From Teratosphaeria epicoccoides (Eukaryota > Ascomycota > Dothideomycetes > Mycosphaerellales > Teratosphaeriaceae), in assembly GCA_021401465.1 (NCBI GenBank), contig JADDMT010000181.1, forward strand, positions 1 through 46,419: a DNA stretch of 46,419 nt, written 5' to 3'. Every line of letters starts with the position of its first letter. Positions within the stretch are counted from its first letter, which is position 1. The position numbers and the translations under genes are program-made. Shown here one piece after another: positions 1 to 11,393 of the stretch. The notes under the pieces are model-generated. The model did no database searches. It was given only the letters and a program-made list of their open reading frames with translations, and had not been told where the DNA came from.

Positions 1-1
1 G

Positions 2-766
2 GGCGGTAAGGACAATAAGCGTCTAAGCCCTAAGGACCCCCCGAAGGGCCGCTATCACAAGCGCCCTAGGGGCTACGTCTAACGCGGTAGTTCATTCCGG
101 AGGAGCAAGCCCTCCGAGCCAAAAGACAGTGGCGAGAAGCCTCCGAGTAGCTGCCACATCTGTGGAGCGAGGGACTACTAGGCGGCTCGCTGTCCTAAAC
201 GAAGTAATGGGAAGAAGGTAAGCAAGGTGTCCGAAACCTCCCTGGAGGGGAGGCGAAAGAAGGACAAGCCCGAGACAACCGAATGGCTACCGCGGGTATC
301 TAAGCTGTCTGTCACCGATGGTGTAGACTCGTGGCCTACGCGGCGCCTATCCGGCGCGGTCCGAGTTAATGGCTCGCTCGAGCTAGTAGACTGTATGTTA
401 GATGACCTTGCGGAGGTTAACGTGATACCCTAGAGGGTAATCGTACGGCTCGGTTTAAAGCCGATCCTAGGAGCCCTGCTGCCTACCATGAAGTCTTTTC
501 GGGGCGAAGGCGCAGCGGCTCGAGGCGCGTACAACGTGCGCCTCTAACTCGCGGACTCCTCGGGAGAAGTGCGCGAGACTAACGAAGTCTTCTACGCCGA
601 AGACGTTCCTGATAAGGAGCTCCTGCTCGGCCGCCCTTGGCGCCACAAGCAGGGAGTCGTTGTTAATGGAGCTACCGACAACTAGTTCTACGGCTCTATA
701 GGCGAAGTTCCTGCGGTGCGGATGCGTGACGCACACAGCTTCTACAGGGACATGAAGAAGGTCTAA
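2..766 (+). pseudogene. gag C-terminus and aspartic protease remnant (gypsy)
   Basis: The region begins inside gag. At about 154-198 there is a retroviral-type zinc knuckle reading C-H-I-C-G-A-R-D-Y-stop-A-A-R-C. The expected His is Tyr, and the following Gln or Trp is a TAG; both changes are RIP-type. The protease-like segment at about 385-430 ends in AEVNVIP, as in gypsy proteases, but the catalytic Asp-Ser/Thr-Gly is degraded to Asp-Asp-Leu, which RIP alone does not explain. TAG, TAA and other breaks occur at about 83, 170, 431, 545, 683 and 764. The frame joins directly to the RT region. Confidence 0.7.
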
Positions 767-2230
767 TGCGTGTATGCGGTCCGCATACGGAACGTCAAGG
801 AAAACGTTACCCTTCCGCCTGAGTTAGAGGAATACGCCGATATTTTCGACGTAGAGGCTGCGGCCTATGCCCGGGCCCTAGACGCGGAACATGCGATTAA
901 CCTTAAGGAGGGTTACAATCCTCCGCATCGACCTCTGTACCCCATGTCGGAATCGCAGCTCGAAACACTTCGAGACTACCTCTACAAGGCGCAAAGGAAC
1001 GCGTGGATCCGACGAAGCGACAGCGAGGCTAGAGCGTTAGTTATGTTCGTCCCGAAGAAGGACAACACGCTCCGCCTATGCGTTAACTATAGGGGCCTTA
1101 ACGCGGTGACCTAGAAGAACCGCTGCCCCCTACCACTTATTAGCGAGACGCTTGACCGCCTTAGTCGCGCCGCCATCTTCTCGTCTATCGACTTGAAGGA
1201 CGCCTACTACTAGATACCGATCCGAAAGGGCGACGAGTAGAAGACTACATTCCGAACGTAGTACGGACACTTCGAGTATACAGTGATGCCGTTTGGCTTG
1301 ACTAACGCACTAGCGACGTTCTAAGCGTATATTAACCGGGCCCTAGCCGGCCTCGTTGACACCTGCTACGTAGTGTATTTAGACGATATACTAGTCTATT
1401 CCGACTCGAAGGAGGAGCATATTCGGCATCTAAGTATAGTGCTCGAACGGCTCCGCAAGTTCGCTCTCTACGCGAACCTAAAGAAGTGCTCATTCCTGAC
1501 GGATAGGATTGAGTTTCTCGGATACATCGTCTCTACGGAAGGAGTCATCATGGATGACTGAAGGGTGTCTGTAATCGCGGAGTAGCTGCAGCTAACTACC
1601 CTCCGAGAAGTGCAGGTGTTCCTAGGATTTACTAACTTCTACCGCAGATTCATACAATCTTACTCGAAGATCGTGGCTCCCCTCACGGCCCTCGCAAAGG
1701 GCGCGGTTCGAGGAAAAAAGCCAGGGAAAGTGCCTTGGGAGGAGGCTTAGAGCAAGGCCTTCTCTGAACTCAAAGCAGCTTTTCAAACTACGCCTATACT
1801 TCGGCACTTTGACCCTGCTGCGAAGATCCGGATGGAGACTAATGCTTCAAAATTCGCAATAGCCGCAATTATATCGCAGCTCTAGTCGCATGAAGGCAGT
1901 GCGCGATAGTACCCGATTGCCTTCTAGTCGCGGAAGATGCAGGGCGCTAAGCTCAACTACGAGACTTACGACCAAGAGCTTTTGGCTATTGTTGACGGCT
2001 TCAAGGAGTACCGACACTACCTCGAAGGCGTAGCGCACCCTATTGAGGTGCTTACTGACCATAACAACCTTCGCGGCTTCATGGGCGTGAAGCAGCTAAG
2101 TGGTCGGCAAGCAAGGTAGGCGACTTTCCTCGCTAGCTTTGACTTCGTTATCTAGCATCGTTCTAGAAAGACGAATCCGGCCGACGGTCCTTCGCGACGA
2201 CCGGACTACGACACCAGGGAAGAGGGTAAC
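767..2230 (+). pseudogene. Reverse transcriptase and RNase H domains (gypsy pol)
   Basis: The frame continues from gag without a shift. RT landmarks are the FVPKK segment with an RLCV(N)YR motif, MPFGLTNA near 1288, and the catalytic YLDD at 1376-1387, which is intact. RNase H starts near 1830 with ET(N)AS, where the first catalytic Asp (expected ETDAS) has become Asn, and continues with QELLAI near 1975. Internal TAGs replace Gln after NAVT and in DAYY-stop-I, and Trp in GDE-stop-KT. A TAA replaces Gln in ATF-stop. The TGA at about 1559 probably replaces an Arg CGA. The domains are recognisable but cannot be translated conventionally. Confidence 0.8.
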
Positions 2231-4105
2231 CGACAGCTTCTCCCTACGCTGCAAACGAAGCTTGTAGTTTAGGGCGGCGATCCGTCGTTAGCTCCTCTTG
2301 TAGGCCGACTGCGGGTCTAATGGGGCCTCACGGCCTCCGCTAGTGACGAACCCTCCCATCTGGCAGTTGTGGCGACCGTGTCTAGCTCGATCCGTGCGGT
2401 AGTCAACTAGCTCACATGCGGTAAGCATGCGATGTCTGAAGAACCCTTTGAAGAAGTCTCGAGACTTATTTAGCGGTTACAAGAGCGAGAACCGGAGTTG
2501 ATTAATGAGGGTGTAGCCCTCCAGGACACCGCAGGCAGTCCGAAGTACTAGACCAAGTCGGGCGATTTGTAGTACTTTGACAATAGGCTCTACGTACCCG
2601 CTAACCGCGCACTCCGTTCGCAGCTCCTCCGTATTCATCATGACAATGAACTCGCGGGCCATTTTGGCGTAGAGAAGACGAACGCACTTCTCGGACGCAA
2701 ATACTAGTAGCCTACGCTAGAACAGGATGTCTCTGACTATGTCAAATCCTGCTAGACGTGCCAGATTAGCAAATCTCGGCGCCATCGCCCCTATAGCGAT
2801 GCTTAGGCGCTCCTACTACCAGAGAGACCATAGCAAGACTTGACCATGGATTTCATTACCGATTTGCCGCCAGCAAAGTAGAAAGGCGATGTAGTTAATG
2901 CTGTCCTTATAGTAGTCGACCGATACTCAAAGATGAATATCTTCATCCTATGTACGAAAAAGTGCACAAGTGGCGAGCTTGCGCGGCTACTTCGCGACGA
3001 AGTCATATGGCGCTTTAGTGTCCCCCGAAGTATCCTATTAGATCGAGGTTCTGTCTTTACTAGTGAATACTAGCAAGAATTTGTGTTTGAGGCGCGTGTT
3101 AAGCACTGCCTAAGTACAGCATTCTATCCACAGACTGATAGTCAGACTAAACGTATGAACTAGACTCTTAAGTAGTACCTTCGGTGCTACTACGCTAAGA
3201 ACCAGGATGCCTAGGCCGACGCAATTCCTATGGCGGAATTTGCAGTTAATAACAGCGTGCATGCTGCTATGCGCATGTCGCCATTTCAGATTCTTTATGG
3301 CTTTGATCCGGAAATACACCTAGAACCGCCTCAGGACGAGTCTTCTGAGGAGAGGGTGCCGGCCGCCGCGGAATCAGCGCGGCGTATGCGCGAGGTACAT
3401 TCGGTGCTAATAGAACACTAGAAAAAGGCCTCAGAATCCCAGATTAAACATAATAACGCCTGTGCTAAACCGATGTAGTACGCAGTTAGTACGAAGGTGT
3501 TACTGTTAACAAAGAATCTCAAGCTAAAACTTCCGAGCAAGAAGATGACGCCAAGGTTTGTCGGACCCTTCCGGATACGCGACGCGATAGGCTCGCAGGC
3601 GTACTAGCTATCGTTGCTATCGTCGTATCGTGTGCATGACGTCTTCTACGTATCTCTACTCGAACTATAGGTACAGCGCGAGGGCGAAGAGCCCGCGGAC
3701 CCGATGCTAGTAGCAGAAGAGAACGAAGAGTAGGAAGTCGAGGGTATTAAGGACAGTATGCGGCGCAAGGGCGCAACGCACTATCTAGTGAAGTAGAAAG
3801 GATACCTACCTGAGTATACATAATGGGTTCCGGCCGAAGACTACAAGAACGCTCCGGAAGCTATTCGTGAATTCGAAGAGCGGAGGAGGCGTGAGCAGGG
3901 CTTAAGAAGGTCGATTCGTGGGAAGATGAGGGTTCCGGAGCAGAATTCTTAACACGTGTATGTAGCGCACGACACGCGAAGCGACAACGAGAAGCAAACG
4001 CCCTACTCATATATCATTGATGCCTAAAGGCACACCTAGAATAAACCTAAGAAGAACAAGAGACATGCTCGGATTAGCTTCGTAGCTAATGCTTAGCGAC
4101 TACTA
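2231..4105 (+). pseudogene. Integrase and chromodomain (gypsy pol 3' part)
   Basis: The HHCC zinc-binding domain lies at about 2630-2765 (H-H, then C and C-Q-I). The catalytic core follows: MDFITDLPP from about 2846, LDRGSVFTSEY near 3040, and DSQTKRMN near 3135. The family motif is DGQTER, so Gly has become Ser and the catalytic Glu has become Lys (codon 3149-3151), both RIP-consistent. A chromodomain lies near 3770-3890 (YLVK-stop-KGYLPEYT-stop-WVPAEDYKNAPEAIREF), with a TAG at the aromatic-cage Trp. The frame's natural end is unclear; candidate ends are stops at 3950, 4025 and 4103. The last would overlap the end of the antisense ORF. Confidence 0.8.
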
Positions 4106-5589
4106 GTCGGGGGCTTCCTGACCGAACCTGAAGCAGGAGAGTCTTTCTTGTTACGGTCCGCTAGGGACTGCCTACCCGCATGGGGTCTACCAAACACCCC
4201 GAAGCGACCATGAGTAACGGGGGTAGCAACGCCACGAAGAGAGGCCGGCATCTTCTTCTTTAGTAGGTTGCGAGGGAGCTTGTCTTTAGAGCCTATAGTA
4301 GCCGGAGAACTAGTGACACCCTTACTGCGCCTAGTCGCGACGACTACCTCATCCTTAGCATCAGAAGGCGAAGAGACTCGAGCGCGCTTGCGGCTGTCGC
4401 GCTCGGCCCTCGAGATCATCTTGCGCTTCTTGACACGAGTGTCGACCATATCATCGGACTCAGTGTCTCCCTCAGGCGCAACTAGTGCGGTGACACTGCG
4501 GCGCAAAGGGATCACGTCAGGACCGAAGGTATCCTGAATATCGTCATCCTCCTTATCCTCAAAGATCTGGCCTAGAGGCTTGTGCCTTAGCGTCTTGACG
4601 GACGTAGTGCGGGTCGCAAGCAGGGAAGGCTCGGCTTCCTCGTCGCTGACCTTAATTTCGGCCCTAGCCCTCTTCTTCTTCTTGGACAGTAGCGTCGAGG
4701 CGGCGTAGGCGGCGGCGCTACAATGTGTTAGCTGTACGCACGCGACAGGATTCGAGTGAGTAACTTATGGCTTAGTCCTTAGGACCGGCTTAGAGGCAGG
4801 CTGCCTCTCGGTACGGCGCTAGGGCGTAGCCTTAGCGGCGGGAGCGGTGAATTGCTTGATGACCTTCTTGCAGATCATCCGCGTCTTAAAGTCATTGTCA
4901 ATAGAGGCAAGGGCCCCGAGTTGCTGACGCTGACAGCTAGTCGGATATTTCTCGACGCTAACGTTAGCCTAGCGGAGAAAGTCAGCATTCATACTTAGAG
5001 GGTACCCGCACTGTATGCGTACTATGGCGAAGGTCTCGACCCTAACAGTTAGCACCTTCAAGATCTTCTAGACTAAGTCTGCGATGAGACCTAGACAAAC
5101 GTTTTCGCCTGTTAGCAGAGAGTCGAAGCGAACGCCGCTGTAAGAACGGTTAGCAGTCGCGGTGAAGCACGAGAGGGCGCCGAGCAGGTAGGCGAGTGCC
5201 TCGCGGTACTTAGCCTGTAGCCTGTTCATAGTCGGAGTACCTTCGGCAATCCCCTTGTCGCGCGTACTCTAGAAGTCATCGATGTTACGGCAGAGCTAGT
5301 TGTACTCGCCGTACACCTCTTCAGGGAGGTCTTAGCATTTTTGATGCTTGCCATTACAGTTGACACAATTGTAGTAGACACTGCTCTCATCAAACCTGCT
5401 GACGCAGATCTCGGCTACGCTTCGGTTAGTATAAGTCACGTATACCTCGCGGGTAGGGGACGCCTTACTAACACGCGGAGGAGAGATGTGTGCAGCTTGG
5501 CTACTAAGGTTGTCAAGGCATCGTCAACATGAGCGACAATCGCGGGCAGAGCGAGTAGTGTCGAACTTAGTCTGCAGCACATGAGCCAT
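4093..5589 (-). pseudogene. Antisense accessory ORF of the gypsy element, unknown function
   Basis: Reading the - strand from the ATG at 5587-5589, one frame of 499 codons runs to a stop at 4093. It is interrupted only by about eight in-frame stops (TAG, TAA and one TGA) and no frameshift. An early short Cys/His cluster reads C-V-N-C-N-G-K-H-Q-K-C (near 5375), a compact zinc-knuckle spacing seen in gag-like proteins. The middle (about residues 110-260) looks globular. The last 200 residues are rich in Lys, Arg, Ser and acidic runs, suggesting a nuclear or nucleic-acid-binding tail. I recognise no family. It is oriented against pol and meets it tail to tail. The decay matches that of the host element, so both were present when RIP acted. 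It could instead be the gag of another element inserted here. Confidence 0.55.
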
Positions 5590-5742
5590 TATAGCTAAGA
5601 CAGGTTGATTGATCTTAATTGATTGATTGAAGAAGAAGGAGCTCTAGTACAGACCCGCAGACATGGCGAGGCGCAAGCTAAGCGAAGTAGGAGCGGAGGT
5701 CGATGTTAGTGTCTTGGAACAGGAAAGTTTGGGAAGCGACGA

Positions 5743-5752
5743 GGTTTTTATA
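5743..5752 (-). promoter_or_regulatory. TATA-like box facing the antisense ORF
   Basis: On the - strand this reads TATAAAAACC, preceded by a G/C-rich stretch. It lies about 155 bp upstream of the antisense ORF start codon, a plausible TATA-to-ATG distance for a fungal gene. Only the motif and its placement support it. Confidence 0.3.
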
Positions 5753-5877
5753 CCCTCTGACAGCCCCCCTGTTGCCTACCGCAACCGTTAAGCTAGTGAC
5801 TCGAACCACATGCGCAGAGCACCTACCTCTAGTTAACTTACAAGGGGACCGAATGATGCAATAACGGATAACGCGGC

Positions 5878-6704
5878 TGTCACGCATGTGCGCCGACCGC
5901 ACTCGTGCTAGCCTACTAGCATGGAAATGTGACGAGGCCCGCGCCAGGAGCGCGCTCCTGCCGTTTCGAGCGGCGCGCGCAGAGCGTCCGCGCACTTTCC
6001 TACTACCCCGAGGTTCTGCGACACGTTCTTCACAGTCACGACTAAATAGGGACGGCCAAGCTACTTGGCGAGGCCGGCGCGCATGCTCGCCCTATAATTT
6101 CAAGGATTGACTGAAGTACGTACTTGTAGTTTCCTGATATCTTGATCTGCATGTAAAGTGAAGGTGTTACGAAGCTGCCTAACATGTGACAGATTAAAAC
6201 CTGCCCGAGTTAGCAGCCTCTGCCCTACACTCGCTGCGAAGGTGTTAAGGTATGCGCATGACACATGTTGCGCAGGCTATCTACCTATTTACCCTTGCGT
6301 AGTGTAAGCGTGCTACATCCTATACCCTATATGTTCTACGTGCGTTACTTAGTAAGGCTAGGGACATCCTCATAGGAGGAGGGGCAGTGATATGGTTAAT
6401 ACTAGGGGACTATTTAAACCGCATGGGTTCTAATGGCCGCCCTTAGCATGTAGTAACCCTGCTACATATAGCAAGGGGGTCCTTCGTACATACGTTAGCT
6501 TATATGTCGTCTAAGTAGGATTAGTTGTCGACGTAGGACGCCCCCATGTCGCTGACCCTACGGTACCCCTATAGGGTTAGGCTCGGACATGCTTTCCCTA
6601 ATTAAGGAGCGTCGGGGGTTATAAGCACCCTTAGCGCTACCTCTGCAATAAGCAGAAAGCAGCGCTGTCTTGTACCTACTAAAAGGTCGGATTACTCTGT
6701 CACA
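5878..6704 (+). repeat. Candidate 3' LTR of the gypsy element
   Basis: The segment starts TGTCACGC and ends CTGTCACA, so it has the TG...CA ends of an LTR. It contains a TATA-like CTATTTAAACC at about 6409-6419 and an AATAAG poly(A)-like signal near 6648. It has no coding content. The 5' LTR is outside the window, so identity cannot be tested, and no convincing polypurine tract adjoins the left end. A purine-rich tract at 5628-5640 and another at about 5682-5698 allow a start further left. Confidence 0.25.
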
Positions 6705-7333
6705 CTGCGAGATATTTTCATATCATATAGCACATATATCTATATCATACATGTATAAGGGAAGTATGTATAGGTTGCTATATAGCATGATAAGGATGCG
6801 TAGCTAATATGACCGACCTGCTAGCTGCTGCCGCTTGACTTGATCAGGGATAAGCGCTAGTAAATATGCTCAAGTTTTCAAGCAGAATGTATTAGTTTCT
6901 GATTGTTATACACCTAGCACACTACGGCTCTCCGCGGTTCGCAGACTTCACTTCTAGCAAGCCAAAGACGCGACCCGCGCAATTGAGACGCGCGAGCTGA
7001 TGTCATCGAGTTGGCGCCCTGCAGCGGGAGGTGCCGATACTGGATACATACTGTGCTTGAGATTGCAATGAATCATGCATGTAGGCGAAGAACGCTGGAA
7101 CAAGAGACAGATCCACCGCTTGGAGCGAGAAAAAAGGCACTCGCTACTTTGGTCCCCTCGCGCTGTCCGTACATATATGTCTCGCTTTCATACCAGCCGT
7201 GCCCTCATCCCATGCTCGCAAACAGAACCATCACGCAACATCAATTCAGCACCTGCGCCATGCAAATCAATATTATGCAGTTCTGGTCTTTTTGTTGACC
7301 CCGATGGCGAAGGCTTCTTTGCCAAGCTGTATC
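6705..7333. other. Element-to-gene boundary and bro1 3' flank
   Basis: Bases 6,710-6,830 are strikingly A/T rich, with repeated TATA and CATA strings. Composition becomes balanced after about 6,950. The last 300 bases precede the bro1 stop codon and are presumably its 3' UTR. I see no gene. Confidence 0.5.
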
Positions 7334-10300
7334 TCATTTCCAAGCACTCAACCCTGCCCACGGGTCACCCGCAGGCACCTGTGCCCCACCCTGCTGCTGC
7401 TGCTGCTGCTGTTGCTGATGCTGACTCCTCCGGGGATCCTGTGCGTACCCGCCTGCACCAGTCGGATACTGCGTTGCTTGTAGTCCGCCATAATCCTGAC
7501 CTGGTGGCGGACCAGGAGGGGGCGGTGGAGGCTGCCAACCTGGTTGACCGTATTGACTATACCCGCCTAGTTGACCACTGTGTTGCGTGGCAGTGGGCTG
7601 TGGCTGGTGGTTCTGGGACGGAGGTGGCGAGAAGTATTGCTGGTGCGCTGGAGGAGAGACTGGACCGTAGGCGTTGGGGTTGTACGAACTCCGTCCCTGT
7701 TGCTGCTGAGGCGCAACGGAGTAAGAACCTGGTCGCTGTTGAATCGCACCGTTGTATTGCGGTGATTGCATCCCATTCGATTGGTACCTGGGTGTGATTG
7801 GTGGACTCGCGGCTGGGTTGTACATCGCTTGCTGTGTTGCTGGCTGCCCATAGTTTTGCTGCTGTAAGGGCGGCGGCCGATGACCTGCATCTCTGCTCGC
7901 CGCCATTCCCGAACTTGATGGCATGCCCGGCACAGGCGAGGCAGAAGACTGTGTCGCGGGACTGACGCTCATCCTCTCCATCAGCTCTTTTATTCGGGCC
8001 TGTTCCCTGTCTGCGCCACTTCCTTTGGACGCTTCGATGGCGCTTAAGAGCTGCCCGCCTTCCGATCTTCTGTTCTCGACGAAGGACTCCACATTCTTCT
8101 TGAGCGAATCGACAGTATCCTTCATTTCGTCGTAGAAATGTTGCGCTCTCTCCAGGCCAGCTTGCAGGTCTGTGTACGCTTGGTAGACCTTGCGATACTT
8201 GCTCAGCACAGCATTTCGTTGCCTCGAGAATGACTCGTACTTGTTCTGCTCGGATCGCACTCGCTTGTCTTGAAGTAGGTCGCCGTACGTTCGTGTCAGC
8301 TCTTTCATGAGCGATGATTGCTTGTGGTTCGCTTGGATGATTCTGTTCTGGTGTGGCCGAAACTTCTCCAGCTCGGACTTGAAGAGCGCTGCTTCCTGGT
8401 TCGATATCGCTTTCTTGTTCAAGATCAGAACGTTGCTGATGTCGTCATTGTGGATCTGCAAAACCTCAGCATACTTAGGGGAAGTTGAACGTGCTTGTCA
8501 AACATACCTTGTCTTTGAGATCCTTCAGCACCTGTTGTCGCTCTCGTTTCACAGCCTGCAACTTCCGCATGATCTCTTCGACCCTGGCAATTTGCTCGGC
8601 CACGCTCTGTCGACCTTCATCGGCGAAGTCGTCGTCCAGGAGATTGCCCTCTTCAGAGCCTGGGCTTGCCACACTCTTCTTGCCTGCACCCGCTTTGATC
8701 ATGGCCCTTTGGTAGAGCACGTCCGCCTCATCAGTCTCGCCGGCCGATCGCATTTCGTCGAAATCGCTCTCGTATTGCCTGAGCGATGAGTAGAGCTGCG
8801 CATCGCTTGTGCTTGCTTCTTCAACAGCTGAACGGTAAGACCGTGCATCTGTTCGCAGCGTCTGCGTAAGCCGACTCGAGGGCTGCTGCGTCCACTCGCC
8901 TCCATACTTGCTCCGCATCTTCTCGCATACAGATTCCTCCATGTCCAACTGCTTCGTACAGGAATCCAACGTGGACAGTATACTCTGCTTGTCATTCTGC
9001 AACGCATCGAATGTCGGGCCGAAGGGGCTATGTCCAGAGAGCTCCGCACACCACTGCCTGAAATCCTCATCCACACCCATCGAATCTTGATCCAGACCTC
9101 CCTTGAGGATGTTGAGGCTGCCAGGTAGCTTCAGATAATCCAAACTGGTTGCCAGTTCGTCATCCGCAGTCTCGACTCTCTCAGCCTCTGCCCGAATCAG
9201 CTTCGCCTTCTCCTCGTCGTACAAGCTCGCGCTCTCCGTAACACTCATTGGCACAATCCGCTGAAAGATGTCGGGACCAATGATACGTTGGATGTCCTGG
9301 CATTGATAGAGCTCGCTGACTGGTATTGCCTTTGCAGCTGGAAGCTTCGGAATGCTCGTCAAATTGCTCTCTGTCGGTACAGGCTGGTGATAGATCATAT
9401 CGTTGTCGCGGACATACTCGTTCAATCGCTCGTGAATCGCCGCCTGATGCTTCTTTGTCAAGTCTGCCAGGACCGTGCCACACTCAGAGCTGAGGTTGCT
9501 GTTGCTCGGCACAGACCCAGGGAATGCATTGGCCAGTCTGTTCGCCTCCTTATTGGCGTTTTGTGCCGCCTGCAATCGAGTGATGGCCTGGCCATAGCTG
9601 TTCGCCTCATAGTCCGCCTCCGCTTGAAAGTATTGAGCCAAGCTGGCCATGTGGTGCTGCTTGACCTGTACCATCAACAGCCATACTCGCTCAAACACCG
9701 CCTTGCTCACGTTCTCCTGCGTCCCCTCTACGGCCTGGGCATAGAGATATGCCGCTTGTGCTGCCAGCTTCGCCAGAAGTCCAGGCTTCTTCTTATCCAT
9801 GATCTGCTTCTCAATGAAGACCTCCTGCGCCTGCGCCAACATAATGGCGATCAACGTCTTCACGGTATCCCGACTCAAGTCCGTACTAGGGGCGTGCAGG
9901 AAATTCTCGTTGATATACGTGAACATGCCCGCGCTTGCCTGGAGCGAATGGTATGCCGTCTTGAGTCCAGTGTCCTCATGCCGGTTCTGGTTTGCTGCAT
10001 GACAGCTCAGCACGGCTGAGATGTTGAATATGATGCTCGCCTTCTCGTAGGCTAGGCTATACTGGCTCGTCGGCTTGTGTGTGAACGCGTCAAACCACGT
10101 GAAAGCAATCTTGATATGGTTCTCGTCGACGGGAAAGCGGAGGTCAAGGAGCTCCAGCTGCCCGTAGTAGCGATAGAGCAGGTCTCTCCCTGCCGCGCTG
10201 TCCTTCCCCGCCCCGCGCATGTCCTGACGGAGACGGTTGAGCTGCACGCATTCGTCTGTATATCGGTCGGGGTCGTCGCCGTATGCCGCGCGGATGTGGT

Positions 10301-10431
10301 GCTTGAGAGGCTGTATCCAGTCGATCTCGTTGGTCTGCTTGAGCGGACTCGATATCATGGGCACCTGTGGAGACTCCATATCAGGCCAGTTCAGGCTCAG
10401 AATGGACATGTGACTTTGCACTTACCTGCAT
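7334..10431 (-). CDS. BRO1: Bro1/ALIX-family ESCRT adaptor
   Basis: Three exons on the - strand: 10426-10431 (only ATG CAG), 8508-10364 and 7334-8455. They give about 994 residues, normal for fungal Bro1. Introns are 61 nt (GTAAG...CACAG) and 52 nt (GTATG...TGCAG), and both joins restore conserved sequence (MQVPMIS at the start, LKDKIHNDDIS at the second). The BRO1 domain covers about residues 5-385 (QTNEIDWIQPLK, YYGQLELLDLRFP, FTWFDAFT). A helical V-type domain follows to about 760. The C-terminal tail is Pro/Gln/Tyr-rich and has a polyglutamine run (CTG repeats at 7391-7423). In the known family, Bro1 binds ESCRT-III on endosomes, recruits the Doa4 deubiquitinase and promotes cargo sorting into the vacuole. 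The close match of the start to BroA/Bro1 rather than the PalA/Rim20 paralogue decides the name. Confidence 0.93.
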
Positions 10432-11393
10432 CGCTGCGGCAGACAGCTGCCGGGACAAGCCTGGCCTCAACATGACTTCCCACTTGTACCTTCCCCAGCT
10501 TCTGACACAGCAAAAATGGCAGTGACTGCCGCGTGCTCTTGCCCGCCCGCTACCAAATCACGCACAAGCGCTCAGGCATCATTCTGTGATACGATTACCT
10601 ATTCGATCGATCAGACGAAATGCGCTCCTTCCCGATTCAACTGGCTACTCCTCCTCACCAGCGGTCGTATGCTCAATCCACTCTGACCTTCGCCGGACGT
10701 GCTCTGTCGATCGTTCCTGACGATGTTCGTCTCAGCTGTGACGCATCTACGGGTGGCGGTGGTGTATGCTATTCAACTTGCTTCAAATTCTCAGGCAGGT
10801 AGTATGGAGGTGGAGGGAGTGGAGGTGACGCTGTGTGGGGCAGGGGTAAGCGCGGCCGCAGAAAGGCGACCATCTTGAGGAATCCCTCTCACGACCTTAT
10901 GTACACCACCACCATGCCAACATCTTCTTCGCCCCACGAAGCGCCCGTCTTCCGGTCTATACGTGCGTCTCGACGTCCACACCAGAGCATCCTGAGGATG
11001 GCCTCTGGACCAGTCGGCCGTAGAAACAGCGGACACGTTAAGCGCCGGATCCAACTCTTTGCGCGATTAAACAACTTCCTGATCGGGCAAGGCGCTTGCG
11101 ACGGCGATCATCACGGATCAATTGTTCAAGATGCGAGCCATGGGCGGAGACCATGGAGCGAAGTGAATGCGTTATAAAGCGTCCTTATCAACGGCATCTT
11201 GTCTCTCAGGCGACCAGACAAGGTCTTCGAAGGGACTCGGTGGGTTTCAATCTACCTGAACTCTGGGCCATATGATCAGGCTAGGTGCATGTATTTGTCC
11301 GCTTTGGCACGAGAAACACGACCCTGCCCAGAAAAATAGGCAGCAGGCAGCACTTGGCGCTGATTCACCTCGGTTCAGCGAGAGCTGAAGGCT
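10432..11393. other. Intergenic, bro1 upstream region
   Basis: This contains the bro1 5' UTR and promoter. Open frames on both strands are short, biased in composition and resemble no family. No tRNA or repeat was seen. Confidence 0.5.

Larger units (their letters stand above)
1..6704 (+). mobile_element. Decayed Ty3/gypsy (chromovirus) LTR retrotransposon, 5' end outside window
   Basis: A single + strand reading frame runs from base 2 to about 4,105. It passes in order through a gag zinc knuckle, an aspartic protease remnant, reverse transcriptase, RNase H, integrase and a C-terminal chromodomain, which is the chromovirus order. The frame has no detectable indel but many internal stops, mostly TAG. 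They fall where the family has Gln or Trp, and other changes (His to Tyr, Glu to Lys, Asp to Asn, Gly to Ser) are also C-to-T at CpA on one strand or the other. This is what RIP produces. The 5' LTR and start of gag lie outside the window. The 3' boundary is uncertain; 6,704 is the end of a candidate LTR. An antisense ORF lies between pol and that LTR. Confidence 0.85.

Noticed and set aside
2..4105. TAG reassigned as a sense codon in the retrotransposons, since frames are otherwise intact
   Set aside because: TAG falls at Trp as well as Gln positions, and coincident His-to-Tyr, Glu-to-Lys and Asp-to-Asn changes fit CpA-to-TpA mutation. Host THP3 uses TAG as its normal stop.
5678..6110. Short ORFs on both strands at the right end of the gypsy element
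   Set aside because: They are Arg/Ala/Ser-rich frames in noncoding, probably LTR-proximal sequence with no family resemblance.
9288..10019. A 243-codon + strand ORF inside bro1
   Set aside because: It is antisense to the conserved BRO1 domain and has no recognisable motif.
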